Shown: positions 1 to 9,352, counted from the stretch's first letter. The stretch is DNA of 64,000 nt from Sinorhizobium sp. 6-70 (GCF_030124375.1 NZ_JASKLS010000008.1:62001-126000); one strand, 5' to 3'. Numbers and translations: made by a program. The notes: generated by a model from the letters alone, not told the origin.

Positions 1-1
1 G

Positions 2-394
2 GAAGAAAGCGGTGCCGCGCTTTCGCAGGATGGTGAGGAGGAGAATACCGGTGGCGCTCCCTCCGGTTCGCAGGGAAGCTCGGGCGGGAAGCGTGGCTAT
101 TACAAGCTCATTGCCGTTCGCCAGAGCGACGGCACCGCTCAGGTGCATCTTCAGCAAATTGCCTCGACACCCGCCGGCCCCGAAGTGGTTTCGTCGGCGG
201 AGCTGGAAGAATTCACCGCATTGAAACCCTATGTCACCGACATTCGGCCGGAAACATCGACCGGCATCACCCCGCAACCGGGGATGTTCGCAACCGTCTA
301 TCTGAAGACGGACCCTTCGGCCAAGGAACCGGAGTCCTGGACAGTGGTGATCGACGACGTCGGTGACATCAAGATTGAGCGTGCAACAAACTGA
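2..394 (+). CDS. Hypothetical protein, C-terminal part (5' end outside window)
   Basis: The reading frame is already open at base 2 and runs to a TGA at 392-394, so only the last 130 residues are visible. The first 30 or so residues are rich in Gly, Ser and Glu (a flexible linker), followed by a compact segment with a Tyr-Tyr-Lys strand, an acidic stretch and a C-terminal Asp-Asp-Val-Gly-Asp run. No family is recognised, and no membrane segment or catalytic motif is visible in the part present. It converges on prfB and is separated from it by a hairpin. The internal ATG at 143 is not the true start, because the frame reads through upstream without a stop. Confidence 0.7.
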   Translation, partial: EESGAALSQDGEEENTGGAPSGSQGSSGGKRGYYKLIAVRQSDGTAQVHLQQIASTPAGPEVVSSAELEEFTALKPYVTDIRPETSTGITPQPGMFATVYLKTDPSAKEPESWTVVIDDVGDIKIERATN

Positions 395-412
395 CACCGC
401 CATGATAAAGAA

Positions 413-434
413 GGCCGGGCGCAAGCACCCGGCC
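413..434. terminator. Hairpin between convergent genes
   Basis: A perfect 7-bp GC stem (GGCCGGG at 413-419 with CCCGGCC at 428-434) lies between the stop of the partial gene and the stop of prfB. No long T run follows on either strand, so termination efficiency is uncertain. It is placed to serve both convergent transcripts. Confidence 0.5.
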
Positions 435-462
435 TCCAATGATCCAGTCTCCTGGAATTGCT

Positions 463-1594
463 TTAGTTCAGGTCGTCGACAACGGCATCCGCACCGCCCT
501 GCACACGGTGGGCCAGAGCCGCCTCCATGAAGTCGTTCAATTCGCCGTCGAGCACATCGCCGGGGCTCGTGCTCTCGACGCCGGTCCGCAAGTCCTTCAC
601 CAACTGGTAGGGCTGCAGAACATAGGAACGGATCTGGTGACCCCAGCCGATCTCGGTCTTGGAGGCCGCCTCGGCATTTGCCGCTTCCTCGCGCTTCTTG
701 AGCTCGGCCTCGTAAAGCCGCGCGCGCAGCATGTCCCAGGCCTTGGCCCGGTTCTTGTGCTGCGAGCGCTCCTGCTGGCACTGCACCACGATACCGCTCG
801 GCATGTGCGTGATGCGCACGGCGGAATCGGTCGTGTTGACGTGCTGGCCACCGGCACCCGAGGAACGGTATGTATCGATCCGGCAGTCGCCTTCGTTGAT
901 ATCGATCTGAATCGAATCGTCGACGACCGGGTAGACCCAGATGGATGAGAACGACGTATGCCGCCGGGCATTGCTGTCGTAGGGCGAGATACGGACAAGC
1001 CGGTGCACGCCCGACTCCGTCTTCAGCCAGCCATAGGCATTGTGGCCCTTGACGAGGAGCGTGGCGGACTTGATGCCGGCCTCTTCCCCGTCCTGGATTT
1101 CCATGAGTTCCACCTTATAGCCTTGGCGCTCGGCCCAGCGGGTGTACATGCGCAGCAACATGTTCGCCCAGTCCTGGCTTTCCGTGCCGCCGGCGCCCGA
1201 ATGGACTTCGAGATAGGTGTCGTTCTGATCCGCCTCGCCGGAAAGCATGGCCTCGACCTGCTTCTTCGCGGCCTCGTTGCGCAGTTCTCTCAGCGCTTCC
1301 TCGGCGTCCGCAACGATGGCTGCGTCGCCTTCTTCCTCGCCGAGTTCGATCAGCTCGATATTGTCGTTAAGCTGCTGCTCGAACCGGCGCAGACCGTTTA
1401 TGCCGTCGTCGAGTTGTTGGCGCTCGCGCATCAGCTTCTGCGCCTCGGCGGCATCGTTCCAGAGCGACGGATCCTCCGCCTTGTTGTTCAACCAGTCCAG
1501 TCGTCTTACCGCCTGATCCCAGTCAAAGATGCCTCCTCAGCAGGCTTATGGCCTGCTTGATTTCGTCGACAATATTCTCGATTTCGCTTCGCAT
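463..1594 (-). CDS. prfB: Peptide chain release factor 2, programmed +1 frameshift
   Basis: RF2 recognises UGA and UAA stop codons and triggers peptide release on the ribosome. Translation starts at ATG 1594 and reads 23 codons to an in-frame TGA (1523-1525). After a +1 shift, codons from 1524 down to 463 give 353 more residues, 376 in total, which is the normal RF2 length. The peptidyl-hydrolysis GGQ loop is present (sequence GAGGQHVN). The stop-recognition tripeptide region reads SPY rather than the E. coli SPF. Without the shift only a 23-residue peptide would be made; an uninformed gene caller would start at the internal ATG 1491 and lose about 34 residues. The mrcA gene lies upstream on the same strand. 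Identity is certain from the conserved core. Confidence 0.96.
1522..1537 (-). promoter_or_regulatory. prfB programmed +1 frameshift site
   Basis: On the minus strand the sequence is AGGAGG, CAT, CTT TGA C: an internal Shine-Dalgarno-like hexamer, a 3-nt spacer, the slippery CUU codon and an in-frame UGA followed by C. This is the classical autoregulatory site of RF2: when RF2 is scarce, UGA is decoded slowly and the ribosome slips +1 to read Leu-Asp. The downstream frame continues directly with conserved RF2 residues (LDWDQAVRRLDWLNNK). Confidence 0.95.
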
Positions 1595-1642
1595 GATCCT
1601 GCTTCTTGTGAACCGGTAAAAAACGTGAGCGTCAAATAGCGA

Positions 1643-1672
1643 CGCCCGCCGCCGATGTAAAGGCGACGGGCG
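1643..1672 (-). terminator. Strong hairpin between mrcA and prfB
   Basis: An 11-bp stem with one G-T wobble (1643-1653 with 1662-1672) lies downstream of the mrcA stop and upstream of the prfB start. No U-rich tail follows, so it may act as an attenuator or RNA-stability element rather than a full terminator. Confidence 0.45.
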
Positions 1673-1686
1673 GCGCTTCTTCTCTG

Positions 1687-1733
1687 TGCATGTCGTTATC
1701 CCAAAACCGCAGCACACTTTTGGGCGACATGCA
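1687..1733. repeat. Extragenic palindrome
   Basis: A nested inverted repeat: outer arms TGCATGTCG (1687-1695) and CGACATGCA (1725-1733), inner arms CCCAAAA and TTTTGGG. It sits between the mrcA stop and the prfB start. It has the look of a dispersed rhizobial extragenic palindrome, though no second copy was noticed in this window. Confidence 0.6.
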
Positions 1734-1747
1734 TCGGATGGAAAGGA

Positions 1748-4201
1748 TCAGAACAGGCCGTTCGAGCCGGAGGTCACCGCCTGGTTGGCCTGCGGCGAGT
1801 TCCTCAGGATCTCCTCCGGCGGCACATATTGGTCGAGACCGCCGATGACCGAGAAGGAATCGGCGGGGCCCGTGCCCGGCTTGAAGGCTTCGATGATCGT
1901 ATCCGGCTCGCCTTCGACAGCTGCCATGCCTGTCTTTCGGTTGACAGGAATGAGGCTCATGCCTTCCGGCACCACGAACTTGCTGGGACGCGTGCCCTTG
2001 ACCGCCTCCTGGATGAAGGCGTTGAAGATCGGCGCCGAAAGACTGCCGCCGGTCGCCCCGCGACCGAGCGGCGCCGGATCATCGAAACCAAGATAGAGGC
2101 CGGCCACCAGATCGGGCGTATAACCCACGAACCAGGCATCCTTCTCGTCGTTCGTCGTCCCGGTCTTGCCGGCAATCGGACGATCGAGCTTGATCTTGCC
2201 GGCCGCGGTACCGCGCGTGATAACGCCTTCCATCATCGATGTGATCTGGTAGGACGTCATCGGATCGAGGACCTGCTCACGGTTGTCCGTCAGCACCGGC
2301 TCATCCTGGCTGTCCCAGTCGTCGGCGTTGCAGTTGTCACAAGTCCGATCCTCGTGGCGGAAGATGGTCTTGCCATAACGGTCCTGGATCCGGTCGATCA
2401 GCGACGGCTTAATCTGCTTGCCGCCATTGGCGATGACCGCATAGGCCGAAACCAGGCGCAACACTGTGGTCTCGCCCGAGCCGAGCGACATCGAAAGCAG
2501 CGGCGCCATCTTGTCATAGATTCCGAAACGTTCGGCATATTCGGCAACGATGTTCATGCCCATGTCGTTGGCAAGGCGCACGGTCATCAGGTTGCGCGAT
2601 TTCTCGATGCCTAGACGCAGGGTCGAAGGACCGGCAGAGCCGCCGCCATAGTTTTCGGGGCGCCAGACCTGGCCGCCGGCAACGATCTCAATGGGCGCAT
2701 CGAGGATAACCGAAGCCGGCGTGTAGCCGTTGTCGAGCGCGGCCGCGTAGACGAAGGGCTTGAACGACGAACCGGGCTGGCGCATCGCTTGCGTCGCACG
2801 GTTGAACTCCGATTGGCCGTAGGAAAAACCGCCGACCATCGCCAGCACGCGGCCGGTATGCGGATCCATCGCAACCAGCCCACCCTGCACCTTCGGCGGC
2901 TGGCGCAGCCGATATTCGCCGTCTTGGCCGGTCGGTTCCACATAGACGACATCACCCGGGCCGAGCACGCCTTCCGGCGACTTGGCGGTCTTGCGTTGGC
3001 CACCGGCGGAACGGTACGCCCACTGCATGTTCTTTGCCGAGATGTGCCCTGTCGCGCGCTCCGGAACAATCTTGCCGGATGCTTCCTTCTCCGGCTGGAT
3101 GCCGATCTCAGCGCCTTCCGTATCGACCGAAAGGACAACCGCCAGCTTCCATTCTGGCACATCGCTCAGGCCAGTGATCTTGCCGAGCGGCTCGCCCCAG
3201 TCGCCGCCGATCTCGATGGTCTTGATCGGGCCATGGAAGCCGCGGCGCTCGTCATAGTTCAACAGCCCGTCCTGCAGCGCCTTGCGCGCCACGATCTGCA
3301 GATGCGGATCAAGTGACGTGCGCACCGAAAGGCCGCCTTCGTAAAGAGCGTTGTCGCCATACTTCTGGATGATCTGACGGCGCACTTCCTCGGCGAAGAA
3401 GTCGGACGCGAACAGGTGAGCGCCGCCGCGACGCGGGGTGACCCCAAGCGGCTGCTTCTTCGAATCTTCGCCGTCCGCCTTGGTCACGTAGCCGTTTTCC
3501 ACCATCCGGTCGATCACCCAGTTGCGGCGCTCGATCGCGGCTTCCGTCTTGCGGAACGGATGATAGTTGGCCGGCCCTTTCGGCAATGCAGCGAGATAGG
3601 CGGTTTCGGCCACGGTCAGTTCGGTCACCGACTTGTCGAAATAGGTCAGCGCGGCGCCGGCAATCCCGTAGGAGTTCAGGCCGAAGAAGATTTCGTTGAG
3701 GTAGAGCTCGAGGATTCGATCCTTGCTGTAGGCCTGCTCGATGCGGAAGGAGAGGATCGCTTCCTTGATCTTGCGATCGATGGTCTGGTCGGAGGTCAGC
3801 AGGAAGTTCTTCGCCACCTGCTGGGTAATCGTCGAAGCGCCGACCGGGCGCCGGCCGGAGCCGAAGTTCTGCAGGTTGACGGCGATGGCGCGGAAAAGAC
3901 CGGTGATGTCAACACCGGGATGCTGGTAGAAATTTTTGTCTTCGGCGGAAATGAAGGCCGCCTTGACGCGGTCCGGGATCGCCTGGATCGGCAGATAGAG
4001 GCGCCGCTCGCGTGCATATTCGGCCATCAAAGCGCCATTGCCGGCGTGAAAGCGCGTGGTTACCGGCGGCGCGTAATTCGCCAATACCTCGTAGTCCGGC
4101 AGATCCTTGGTGATGGCGCCAAGGTAGATCGCGACGGCCGCAGCAACGCCAAGCAGCAGAAACGCACCAATGCCGAAAAAATATCCAATCAGTCTGATCA
4201 T
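1748..4201 (-). CDS. mrcA: Penicillin-binding protein 1A, bifunctional
   Basis: A class A penicillin-binding protein that polymerises glycan strands and cross-links peptides on the periplasmic face of the inner membrane. The 817 residues begin with a cytoplasmic stub and one transmembrane helix (about residues 3-28). The GT51 glycosyltransferase domain carries the catalytic EDKNFYQHPG box with Glu87. The transpeptidase domain carries the acyl-acceptor Ser478 in SSFK, then SRN and KTGT motifs, in the expected order. An OB-like insertion lies between the two domains. The length fits the family. It lies downstream of amiC on the same strand, so two cell-wall enzymes are adjacent, though about 370 bases and a hairpin separate them. 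Confidence 0.95.
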   Translation of the reverse strand: MIRLIGYFFGIGAFLLLGVAAAVAIYLGAITKDLPDYEVLANYAPPVTTRFHAGNGALMAEYARERRLYLPIQAIPDRVKAAFISAEDKNFYQHPGVDITGLFRAIAVNLQNFGSGRRPVGASTITQQVAKNFLLTSDQTIDRKIKEAILSFRIEQAYSKDRILELYLNEIFFGLNSYGIAGAALTYFDKSVTELTVAETAYLAALPKGPANYHPFRKTEAAIERRNWVIDRMVENGYVTKADGEDSKKQPLGVTPRRGGAHLFASDFFAEEVRRQIIQKYGDNALYEGGLSVRTSLDPHLQIVARKALQDGLLNYDERRGFHGPIKTIEIGGDWGEPLGKITGLSDVPEWKLAVVLSVDTEGAEIGIQPEKEASGKIVPERATGHISAKNMQWAYRSAGGQRKTAKSPEGVLGPGDVVYVEPTGQDGEYRLRQPPKVQGGLVAMDPHTGRVLAMVGGFSYGQSEFNRATQAMRQPGSSFKPFVYAAALDNGYTPASVILDAPIEIVAGGQVWRPENYGGGSAGPSTLRLGIEKSRNLMTVRLANDMGMNIVAEYAERFGIYDKMAPLLSMSLGSGETTVLRLVSAYAVIANGGKQIKPSLIDRIQDRYGKTIFRHEDRTCDNCNADDWDSQDEPVLTDNREQVLDPMTSYQITSMMEGVITRGTAAGKIKLDRPIAGKTGTTNDEKDAWFVGYTPDLVAGLYLGFDDPAPLGRGATGGSLSAPIFNAFIQEAVKGTRPSKFVVPEGMSLIPVNRKTGMAAVEGEPDTIIEAFKPGTGPADSFSVIGGLDQYVPPEEILRNSPQANQAVTSGSNGLF

Positions 4202-4570
4202 CAGTCAGATACCGGTACCTAATTATCGTCCCATTGCCAGGTCGTCGTCGGATGATGCGAAGGCCCGAAGGCTTCGTGTTCTCGCAAACGAAATCGACCT
4301 CGCCAAAACTCTTCGTCAGAAATCGTCTGGTATTGCGGCTACGCGTTTCTGCCGCTCCCTCATATGGCGAGGAAGGTCAAGCATCAACACTGTTCCCCAA
4401 CAAATCCGGGCACCTTTTTCCTAAGTGCCCCGGAATGTGAGTAAAATAGGGCTGGTTTCCGATTATCCCGTGCGCATCCTGTTGAAAAGCATATAGCTGT
4501 TACCCGGGCGACACAAATCACTTCCCATACGCCGTGGGGCTCCCGCCGATTGTGCGGAACCCGGAATTGA
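4202..4570. other. Intergenic region amiC-mrcA
   Basis: This 369-base gap holds a hairpin (4406-4433) and probably the mrcA promoter. A CTTGAC sequence lies on the minus strand near 4373-4378, but no convincing -10 partner at 17 bases was found. No small gene with a ribosome-binding site was seen. Confidence 0.4.
4406..4433 (-). terminator. Probable amiC terminator
   Basis: On the minus strand, CCGGGGCAC (4433-4425) pairs with GTGCCCGG (4413-4406) with one bulge, and is followed by ATTTGTT. It lies about 140 bases downstream of the amiC stop and ahead of mrcA, so it likely separates the two transcripts. Confidence 0.5.
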
Positions 4571-5809
4571 CTAGCCGCCGTTTGCGACCGCCGTCTCGCG
4601 ATAGCGTCGAACGGCCACCGCAAGCAGAGCCGACACCTTCTTGCGCCATTCCGGATCGAGCAGTTGCTTCTCATCGTCCTTATTCGAAAGGAAGCCGAGC
4701 TCGAGCAGGATGGACGGCACGTCCGGCGCCTGCAGGACACGGAAACCCGCGTGACGATGGGGATTGTTGATCAGCTTGATCTGCCCCTCGAAGGACGAAA
4801 CGACGGTGCGCGCGAGATTGACCGAGAAGGCCTGGGTTTCGCGTCGCGTGAGATCGATCAGGATGTCCGCCACTTCCGCCGGTTCGCTTTGCAGCGGTAT
4901 TCCGGCGATCTCGTCGGACAGGTTTTCGCGTTCGGCCAAACTGGCTGCGAGATGGTCGGATGCCTTGTCGGAAATGGTATAGACCGTGGCCCCGCGAATG
5001 TCCTTCTGTTTCAGCGTGTCGGCGTGAACGGAGATGAACAGGTTGGCGCCCTTTTGCCGTGCGACCTGCACACGCTGCGGCAGCGACAGGAACTCGTCGC
5101 GGTCGCGGGTCAGGAATGCCTCGACGCCGGCTTCGCGCTTGAGCGTCGCGACCAGTTCCTCCGCGAAGGCGAGCGTCACGTGCTTTTCCTCGGTCTTGGT
5201 GACGTTGCCGATTGCGCCCGTATCGATCCCGCCATGGCCGGCGTCGACGGCAATGACAAAGGCGCCGGGATCCTTCACCGCGGCAACCGGCCGATCGGTC
5301 TTTACCGCACGCGTCGTTCCCGACCATTGCTGGCCGCCGAGAAGTTCGTCGAAACGGGCCTGGTCGATCTTCTCGGCATCAAGGACGAGCCGGAAGCTCT
5401 TGCCGTCCTCTTCCGGCTTCACCTCCGCATGGCTGACTTCCACCGGCCCCTTGGCGGACAAGACGAGCCGCGACGTGCCGACCCCCATTCCCCCATAGCG
5501 GATGGCGTCGAAAAGCCCGCGTGGTTCGAGGCTCTCCGGCTTCAGTCCGAAGGACGTCTCCGGCAGGTCGACGATGACGCGGACCGGATTTGCGACATAA
5601 TGGATGGAGAATTCCGGCTTGCGGTCGAATTCGACCACGATGCGCGTTCGGGCATCATCACCAGCGATCCGGGCACCGAAGACCAGCAGTGGTTCGGCGG
5701 CCCGCATGTCGGCCGCAGTGGCGGTCATCGCAGCAAATGCAAAGGCGGCTGCGCGCAGAGAGCGACGCCATAACGTCACAGATCGCAAACGTTTCGCCGA
5801 AGGCATCAC
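4571..5809 (-). CDS. amiC: N-acetylmuramoyl-L-alanine amidase (AmiC type)
   Basis: Cleaves the amide bond between N-acetylmuramic acid and the stem peptide during cell separation. The 412 residues start with a hydrophobic signal sequence rich in Ala (about residues 15-38, ending near DMRAAE). An AMIN domain follows (about 40-150), which targets amidases to septal or envelope sites. The C-terminal amidase_3 catalytic domain has the zinc ligands in order: His192 in DAGHGG, a Glu in KTEEKH, His in SVHAD, and the catalytic Glu in LLELGF. The inhibitory helix seen in enteric AmiC may be the segment around HLAASLAERENLSDE. Function is firm; the exact paralogue letter is by resemblance. Confidence 0.92.
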   Translation of the reverse strand: MMPSAKRLRSVTLWRRSLRAAAFAFAAMTATAADMRAAEPLLVFGARIAGDDARTRIVVEFDRKPEFSIHYVANPVRVIVDLPETSFGLKPESLEPRGLFDAIRYGGMGVGTSRLVLSAKGPVEVSHAEVKPEEDGKSFRLVLDAEKIDQARFDELLGGQQWSGTTRAVKTDRPVAAVKDPGAFVIAVDAGHGGIDTGAIGNVTKTEEKHVTLAFAEELVATLKREAGVEAFLTRDRDEFLSLPQRVQVARQKGANLFISVHADTLKQKDIRGATVYTISDKASDHLAASLAERENLSDEIAGIPLQSEPAEVADILIDLTRRETQAFSVNLARTVVSSFEGQIKLINNPHRHAGFRVLQAPDVPSILLELGFLSNKDDEKQLLDPEWRKKVSALLAVAVRRYRETAVANGG

Positions 5810-6547
5810 TCCGGGCTCCCCACAAATTTCCTCAGATAACGCGGCCTGCCTTCCGACAAAACCATCAACCCCTCAACCAATGAACCCTCATGGTTAACCA
5901 AATCTTGACAAAATCCTCATGATGGCCCCGTCGCAGCGCGACTCGCTGGCGCGAATGCGTTCCTTATCTATCAATTTCACCGGGGCAAGCGAATCGATCA
6001 ATATTGTGGCGGCAAAGGCTTTTCCCTTGCCAATGTGACATAGAAACCATAAAAGCGTCACAAGGAGAAAGTGTTGACGGGATAGAATCGTCGGCCGGGC
6101 AGCCGGAGCTTTTCCAGAGCTTGGCGCCAGGAATGATCGAGCCGGAACTGCCGGTTGCAACCGTATCATGCCTTACGCGGCCGCAGGTGTTCATCCGCCG
6201 TCGCTGCATTTCCTCCCCGTATACTGGATCGCAAATTTCCGGCGGTGGCCGGAGTTCTTGACGGTGTTTTTCACCAGATGCCCGCAAGCGGGCGCATTCA
6301 TCGGGCCTCCCCTTGGAGGTCCAGGACATTGGCATTCTTGTTTGGTCTTTGATGTGACTCAGCAGTATCGGTCAGAAGTAAAGAGGCCCCGGGACGTCAC
6401 CGTTCCGGCTGCCGTCTGGCTGCTGCACCATCGCCTGCACCAAACAGGACCTTTCACATCCGGCGCAGCTTTCGACGTGTTTGACAGCCTTCCCAAGGAA
6501 GCAGGCCTGTCTGCCGTTTCACTGTTGCGCCGAGGAGCACAGCTTAG
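5810..6547. other. Long divergent intergenic region amiC / rne
   Basis: This 738-base gap between divergent amiC and rne probably holds both promoters and a long rne leader. Two small hairpins are visible in the rne-proximal part: GCCCGC-AA-GCGGGC (6280-6293) and CCTCC-CCTT-GGAGG (6306-6319). A TTAA-N7-TTGAC sequence at 5894-5909 is one base off the CtrA consensus. Open frames here lack ribosome-binding sites and family resemblance. Long structured leaders are typical where RNase E controls its own mRNA, but that is inference for this organism. Confidence 0.4.
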
Positions 6548-9328
6548 ATGGCAGAGAAAATGCTTATCGATGCGTCTCACGCAGAGGAGACGCGCGTCGT
6601 TGTCGTTCGCGGGAACCGCATAGAAGAATTCGACTTCGAATCGGAACATAAGAAGCAGATCCGCGGCAATATTTACCTGGCCAAGGTGACCAGGGTGGAG
6701 CCTTCGCTCCAGGCCGCCTTCGTTGACTACGGCGGCAACCGCCACGGGTTTCTGGCCTTCGCCGAAATCCATCCGGACTATTATCAGATCCCCCTCGCCG
6801 ATCGTCAGGCTCTTTTGAAGGCTGAGGCCGAAGAGGCCCGCCGCGACGACGACGTCGAGCCGGTCGAGACGGCAAGCGAGCAGAGGCCGTCACCGGTCGA
6901 AGCCGAGCACGAAACCGTTGCAGAGGTTGCCGAGGTGTCCGAGGTTGTCGAAGCAGCCTCCGAGGCGCCGGCGGAAGCCGAAGCCGTCGTCGAGAAGGCG
7001 AAGGCGAAGGCAAAGCCGAAGCGCGCCCGTCGCACCAAGGCGAAGGCTGTCGAAGAGGCTTCTGAGGCGGCCGAGAGCCAGGACGCCGGCGAAGAGGGTG
7101 GTAGCGGCGAGATGGCCGCCATGGTCGACACCGATTCGATTTCCGAAGATGTCGACGCGCGCCGTCGTCGCGACGATGATGATGACGACGACGACACTCA
7201 TGACGGCGAAAAGGAAATAATCGAATCCGTCGGCGCCGAAGACGCCATGGAAGAGGTGCCGGACCGCCACGTCCGCAAGCCCCGCAAGCAATATCGCATT
7301 CAGGAAGTGATCAAGCGCCGGCAGATCCTGCTGGTCCAGGTTGCCAAGGAAGAACGCGGCAACAAGGGTGCTGCGCTCACCACCTACCTTTCGCTTGCGG
7401 GTCGCTATTCGGTTCTGATGCCGAACACAGCGCGTGGCGGCGGCATTTCCCGCAAGATCACCAACCTCCAGGACCGCAAGCGGCTCAAAGAAATCGCCCG
7501 CGGCCTCGAAGTGCCCCAGGGCATGGGCGTGATCCTGCGCACGGCCGGAGCGAACCGCACCAAGGTCGAGATCAAGCGCGACTTCGAATATCTGATGCGC
7601 CTGTGGGAAAACGTCCGCACGCTGACACTGAATTCGACCGCGCCTTGCCTCGTCTACGAGGAAGGCAGCCTGATCAAGCGTTCGATCCGCGATCTCTACA
7701 ACAAGGACATCAGCGAGATCATCGTTTCCGGCGAGGAAGGCTACAAGGAAGCCAAGGGCTTCATGAAGATGCTGATGCCGAGCCATGCGAAGGTCGTGCA
7801 GCCCTATCGCGACGTGCATCCGATCTTCTCGCGTTCTGGCATCGAGGCACAGCTCGATCGCATGCTGCAGCCGCAGGTCACGCTGAAGTCGGGCGGCTAT
7901 ATCATCATCAACCAGACCGAAGCGCTCGTTTCGATCGACGTCAACTCCGGCCGGTCGACGCGCGAGCACTCGATCGAGGATACCGCCCTCCAGACGAACC
8001 TGGAGGCTGCTGAGGAAGTGGCGCGGCAATTGCGTCTGCGCGACCTCGCCGGGCTTGTCGTCATCGACTTCATCGACATGGAGGAGAAGCGCAACAACCG
8101 CGCGGTCGAGAAGAAGCTCAAGGACTGCCTCAAGAACGATCGGGCGCGCATCCAGGTCGGCCGGATCTCGCATTTCGGCCTGCTCGAAATGTCGCGCCAG
8201 CGCATCCGTGCCTCGGTTCTTGAAAGCACGATGCAGACCTGCCCGCACTGCAACGGCACCGGTCACGTCCGCTCGCAGTCGTCCGTCGCGCTGCACGTGT
8301 TGCGCGGCATCGAGGAGTATCTGCTCAAGAACACGACGCACGACATCACCGTGCGCACGATCCCGGAAATCGCGCTGTACCTGCTCAATCAGAAGCGCGG
8401 CACGATCATGGATTACGAACAGCGCTTCGGCGTCTCGATCATCATCGAGGCCGATGCCCATGTCGGCGCGCAGCATTTCGCGATCGACCGCGGCGAGCCG
8501 GTCGAGAATCCGGTCAAGATCGAGCAGCTTCTGCATTTCGAACCGGAACCGGAAGACGAAGACGTCGTGATCGAGGACGATCTGGACGAGGAGGAAGCGG
8601 AAGAGACCGCTGCCGAGCGTCCGGAGCAGGCAAGGGCGCAGCAGGCCGACGAACAAGGCGGCCGCAAGCGCAAGCGCCGTCGTCGTCGCCGCGGCAAGGG
8701 CGGCCAGACGCCGGAAGCCGTCGTAGCCGAAGCTGACGAGACGCTGGAGAGTGCGGCCGGTGAAGCCGAAGAGGCCGAGGACGAGGAACACGCTCCGGAG
8801 GCTGCCGAAACAGCGGAGGATGGCGACAAGCGCAAGCGTCGTCGCCGCGGCAAGCGTGGCGGCCGCCGCAACAAGCTGGAAACGACCGAAGGCGAAACCG
8901 CCGGCGATCTCGCCGCGGAGGCTGCCGGCGAAGACGCCGCCGTGGAAGGAGCGGTAGAAGCTGAACCGGTAGCCGCGGACGCGGTTTCGGCCGAGGCTGC
9001 ATCCGTGGAGACAGTGGCGGAAGAAGTGAAGCCGGCCAAGCCGAAGCGTACTCGCAAGAAGGCGGCCAAGGCCGATGCCAACGCCGACGAGGCGGCACAG
9101 ACGGCAGTCGAGGAGAAACCGGAGCCAGTAGATCCTGCAACGGAGGCTGTCGAAGAAGCCGAAGCCGATCTCGAAGGCGTGAAGCCTGCGAGGGCCAATC
9201 GTGATCTGGCGACGATCGCGTCCGAACCGGTCATCACTTCGAATGTTTCGAGCAAGACGGAGAACAACGACGAGGAGCCTCCGAAGCCGAAAAAGGGCGG
9301 CTGGTGGCAACGTCGCGGCTTCTTCTGA
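6548..9328 (+). CDS. rne: Ribonuclease E with acidic insertion in S1 domain
   Basis: Endoribonuclease that initiates mRNA decay and processes stable RNAs, scaffold of the degradosome. The 926-residue protein starts at ATG after AGGAG (spacing about 9). The N-terminal S1 domain is split by an insertion of about 160 residues that is acidic and Ala/Glu/Lys-rich and includes an eight-Asp run near residue 213. Catalytic Asp464 (SIDVNSG) and Asp507 (VVIDFIDM) match E. coli Asp303 and Asp346 in spacing, and the Zn-link CPHC is at 565-568. The C-terminal 250 residues are low-complexity with arginine-rich patches (RKRKRRRRRRGK type) expected to bind RNA and partners. It ends with a conserved-looking tryptophan/arginine tail (GGWWQRRGFF). 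Confidence 0.96.
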   Translation: MAEKMLIDASHAEETRVVVVRGNRIEEFDFESEHKKQIRGNIYLAKVTRVEPSLQAAFVDYGGNRHGFLAFAEIHPDYYQIPLADRQALLKAEAEEARRDDDVEPVETASEQRPSPVEAEHETVAEVAEVSEVVEAASEAPAEAEAVVEKAKAKAKPKRARRTKAKAVEEASEAAESQDAGEEGGSGEMAAMVDTDSISEDVDARRRRDDDDDDDDTHDGEKEIIESVGAEDAMEEVPDRHVRKPRKQYRIQEVIKRRQILLVQVAKEERGNKGAALTTYLSLAGRYSVLMPNTARGGGISRKITNLQDRKRLKEIARGLEVPQGMGVILRTAGANRTKVEIKRDFEYLMRLWENVRTLTLNSTAPCLVYEEGSLIKRSIRDLYNKDISEIIVSGEEGYKEAKGFMKMLMPSHAKVVQPYRDVHPIFSRSGIEAQLDRMLQPQVTLKSGGYIIINQTEALVSIDVNSGRSTREHSIEDTALQTNLEAAEEVARQLRLRDLAGLVVIDFIDMEEKRNNRAVEKKLKDCLKNDRARIQVGRISHFGLLEMSRQRIRASVLESTMQTCPHCNGTGHVRSQSSVALHVLRGIEEYLLKNTTHDITVRTIPEIALYLLNQKRGTIMDYEQRFGVSIIIEADAHVGAQHFAIDRGEPVENPVKIEQLLHFEPEPEDEDVVIEDDLDEEEAEETAAERPEQARAQQADEQGGRKRKRRRRRRGKGGQTPEAVVAEADETLESAAGEAEEAEDEEHAPEAAETAEDGDKRKRRRRGKRGGRRNKLETTEGETAGDLAAEAAGEDAAVEGAVEAEPVAADAVSAEAASVETVAEEVKPAKPKRTRKKAAKADANADEAAQTAVEEKPEPVDPATEAVEEAEADLEGVKPARANRDLATIASEPVITSNVSSKTENNDEEPPKPKKGGWWQRRGFF

Positions 9329-9352
9329 GCCAAAGATCGCGTGAACCATACG

